64,000 nt of DNA, taken from Progne subis subis. Taxonomy: Eukaryota; Chordata; Aves; Passeriformes; Hirundinidae. The translations under genes were made by a program, and so were the position numbers. Under the pieces are notes generated by a model. That model did no database searches and had not been told where the DNA came from. It saw nothing but the letters and a program-made list of their open reading frames with translations. Where the stretch lies: contig JAKJHU010000067.1 in assembly GCA_022316685.1 (NCBI GenBank), positions 3,048,501-3,112,500 on the forward strand. The letters are read 5' to 3'. Numbering within the stretch: position 1 is the first letter of the stretch; every line of letters begins with the position of its first letter. Below are positions 62,691 through 64,000 of the stretch, piece by piece.

Positions 62691-64000
62691 ATTTCATTTC
62701 TTTAGTTTCTTCTCCTGTCTATTTGCATTTCTTCCTTGATTTCAGGATGTGAATTGGAGTAATTTTGGCAAGTTTTGGTCCTTTGCATTGCCCCTCATTT
62801 CATCTCACTCCATTTTGTTGCAATCACTCCATTTCCAAATTTTCCTTTTTTTCAGTGGCAGGGTTTTTGGTTGCATCTCCTTTCCAGAATGTTTGTTAGA
62901 CTTTGTGTCTGATTTCAAGATTTCATTCCCTTTCCTGAAAAGCCCAGCATTGCTTCATCATCCTGATCAGGACTCTTAGAAGGAGTTAACTCACTTGCAG
63001 ACTGCACAGTTACAGCATATGTTCTCTTAATACTTCACTGCTTTATTAATATTAAGATGTGGTCAGGTTTGTAGGAGCATTTGGGAGATGCCGGTGCTTT
63101 CACCAGATGAACTGCTTGCCCTCAGAAAGTGCTCTGTGGTAGATGAGATTATCCCCAGTCTTGAATATGCCAAGTTTCCAACTTTTAGTTGAGATACACA
63201 GTAATACAAATATGCTACAGTGATTCTGGTAACAATTTAATTCCAGATCAGGGTCAGGCAGAAGCAGGAGAAAGGCTGCAGGGAATCAAGTTCTGAGAGT
63301 GCATGAAACCATGATTAGGGTATAGCTCATGTGGAAAAAGCTTGGATTTCAGCTGTACTCTTATTTTATCTGTGACCTGCTCCAACCCCACCAGAGTAAT
63401 TTTGTCCAAAGGTTCACTTGGAGTCCTCTCATTTCAAAATCAGCAGCAAAACAAGAAAGAAATGCACACCTGAGATACTGTCACTTGCTTAAACTGCTTT
63501 TGCTATACCCACTTCAGTGGAGTGTTAGCAATTTACACCAGCTGAGAATCTACCCTGGTGCGTTTCATTTGCTCTTATAGTCCCTTAAAAAACATACCAG
63601 GTCCACCTACTAACTTTCTCCAATTTTTTGAGGTCACCCATACCTACTTCTGAGCCAGATTCTCTCTGAATCAGAATGGGAATTATACAATTTCTCTGCA
63701 TGGAAAGAGATCAATTCTTCCTAATTTACAAAGATTTCAGTGAACAAAGTGATGATTCTATGTATTGTGACATCTCATAAATTAATTTAACAGCAGAATC
63801 AGTGTTGTTGCTGGCTATTCCACAGGAGGTTATCATCCCTACTAACAATATGTCAATATGCTTAATTAAGGATTAGAAGGGAGAAGAAAGATCAAGTTCA
63901 TGGCAGGTTTTCAAAATAAAGATCACAAATGCATATTTGCATCCCAGGAGATAAAGAAATTAATCAAAAGGTAGCAAACTACAGTCCAGGAAAAGCTACT
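59851..64000. other. Anonymous stretch, no gene recognised
   Basis: About 4.1 kb to the window end. It holds a local duplication of AATAATT/TATTATTGC sequence at about 61449-61513, an A run at about 61318-61335 and a 50-T homopolymer. No exon or RNA gene could be supported. Confidence 0.5.
62637..62686. repeat. Uninterrupted T50 homopolymer
   Basis: A run of 50 T with no recognisable retroelement at either side. Confidence 0.9.

Noticed and set aside
1..64000. CRISPR arrays, bacterial operons, tRNA or rRNA genes
   Set aside because: The window is vertebrate nuclear DNA; I found no regularly spaced repeats and could not recognise a tRNA cloverleaf or rRNA segment by eye.

Overview
This window looks like nuclear DNA of a bird, most likely a passerine. 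Five or more CR1 LINE fragments are present, some ending in the avian octamer-type tail (ATTCTATG-like), together with several avian-style ERV long terminal repeats. Base composition is AT-rich with typical vertebrate microsatellites. I found no convincing host protein-coding exon, rRNA, tRNA or CRISPR array. The window reads as intergenic or intronic sequence colonised by retroelements.

Layout: 1-496 CR1 3' end; 6397-7410 rearranged CR1; 8367-8939 solo LTR (minus strand, TSD ATGAT); 11924-13389 LTR-type element (minus strand, TSD TCTTTC) followed by a GC-rich LTR-like block to about 13983; 17062-17990 two minus-strand CR1 pieces; 18212-18552 solo LTR (TSD GACACT); 18601-25472 a complete ERVL-like provirus (TSD AATGG); 35150-35340 CR1 tail behind a 48-A run; 41757-42115 CR1; 54465-55062 older solo ERVL-type LTR; 59434-59850 CR1. 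The rest is anonymous unique-looking sequence with simple repeats.

The provirus is the centre of interest. Two LTRs of 665 and 666 bp flank a Lys-type primer binding site, gag, protease, reverse transcriptase, RNase H, integrase and a polypurine tract, with no env. The whole coding region lies in one frame from 19351 to 24474 without any frameshift, yet it is cut by 15 in-frame stops, 13 of them TAG, of a kind expected from G-to-A change in TGG codons. Stops are rarer in gag and denser toward the 3' end. The two LTRs differ at eight positions; seven are G in the 5' LTR and A in the 3' LTR, all with G as the next base. The pattern points to deaminase (AID/APOBEC-type) editing of minus-strand cDNA before integration, so the element was probably dead on arrival and is younger than its raw LTR divergence suggests.
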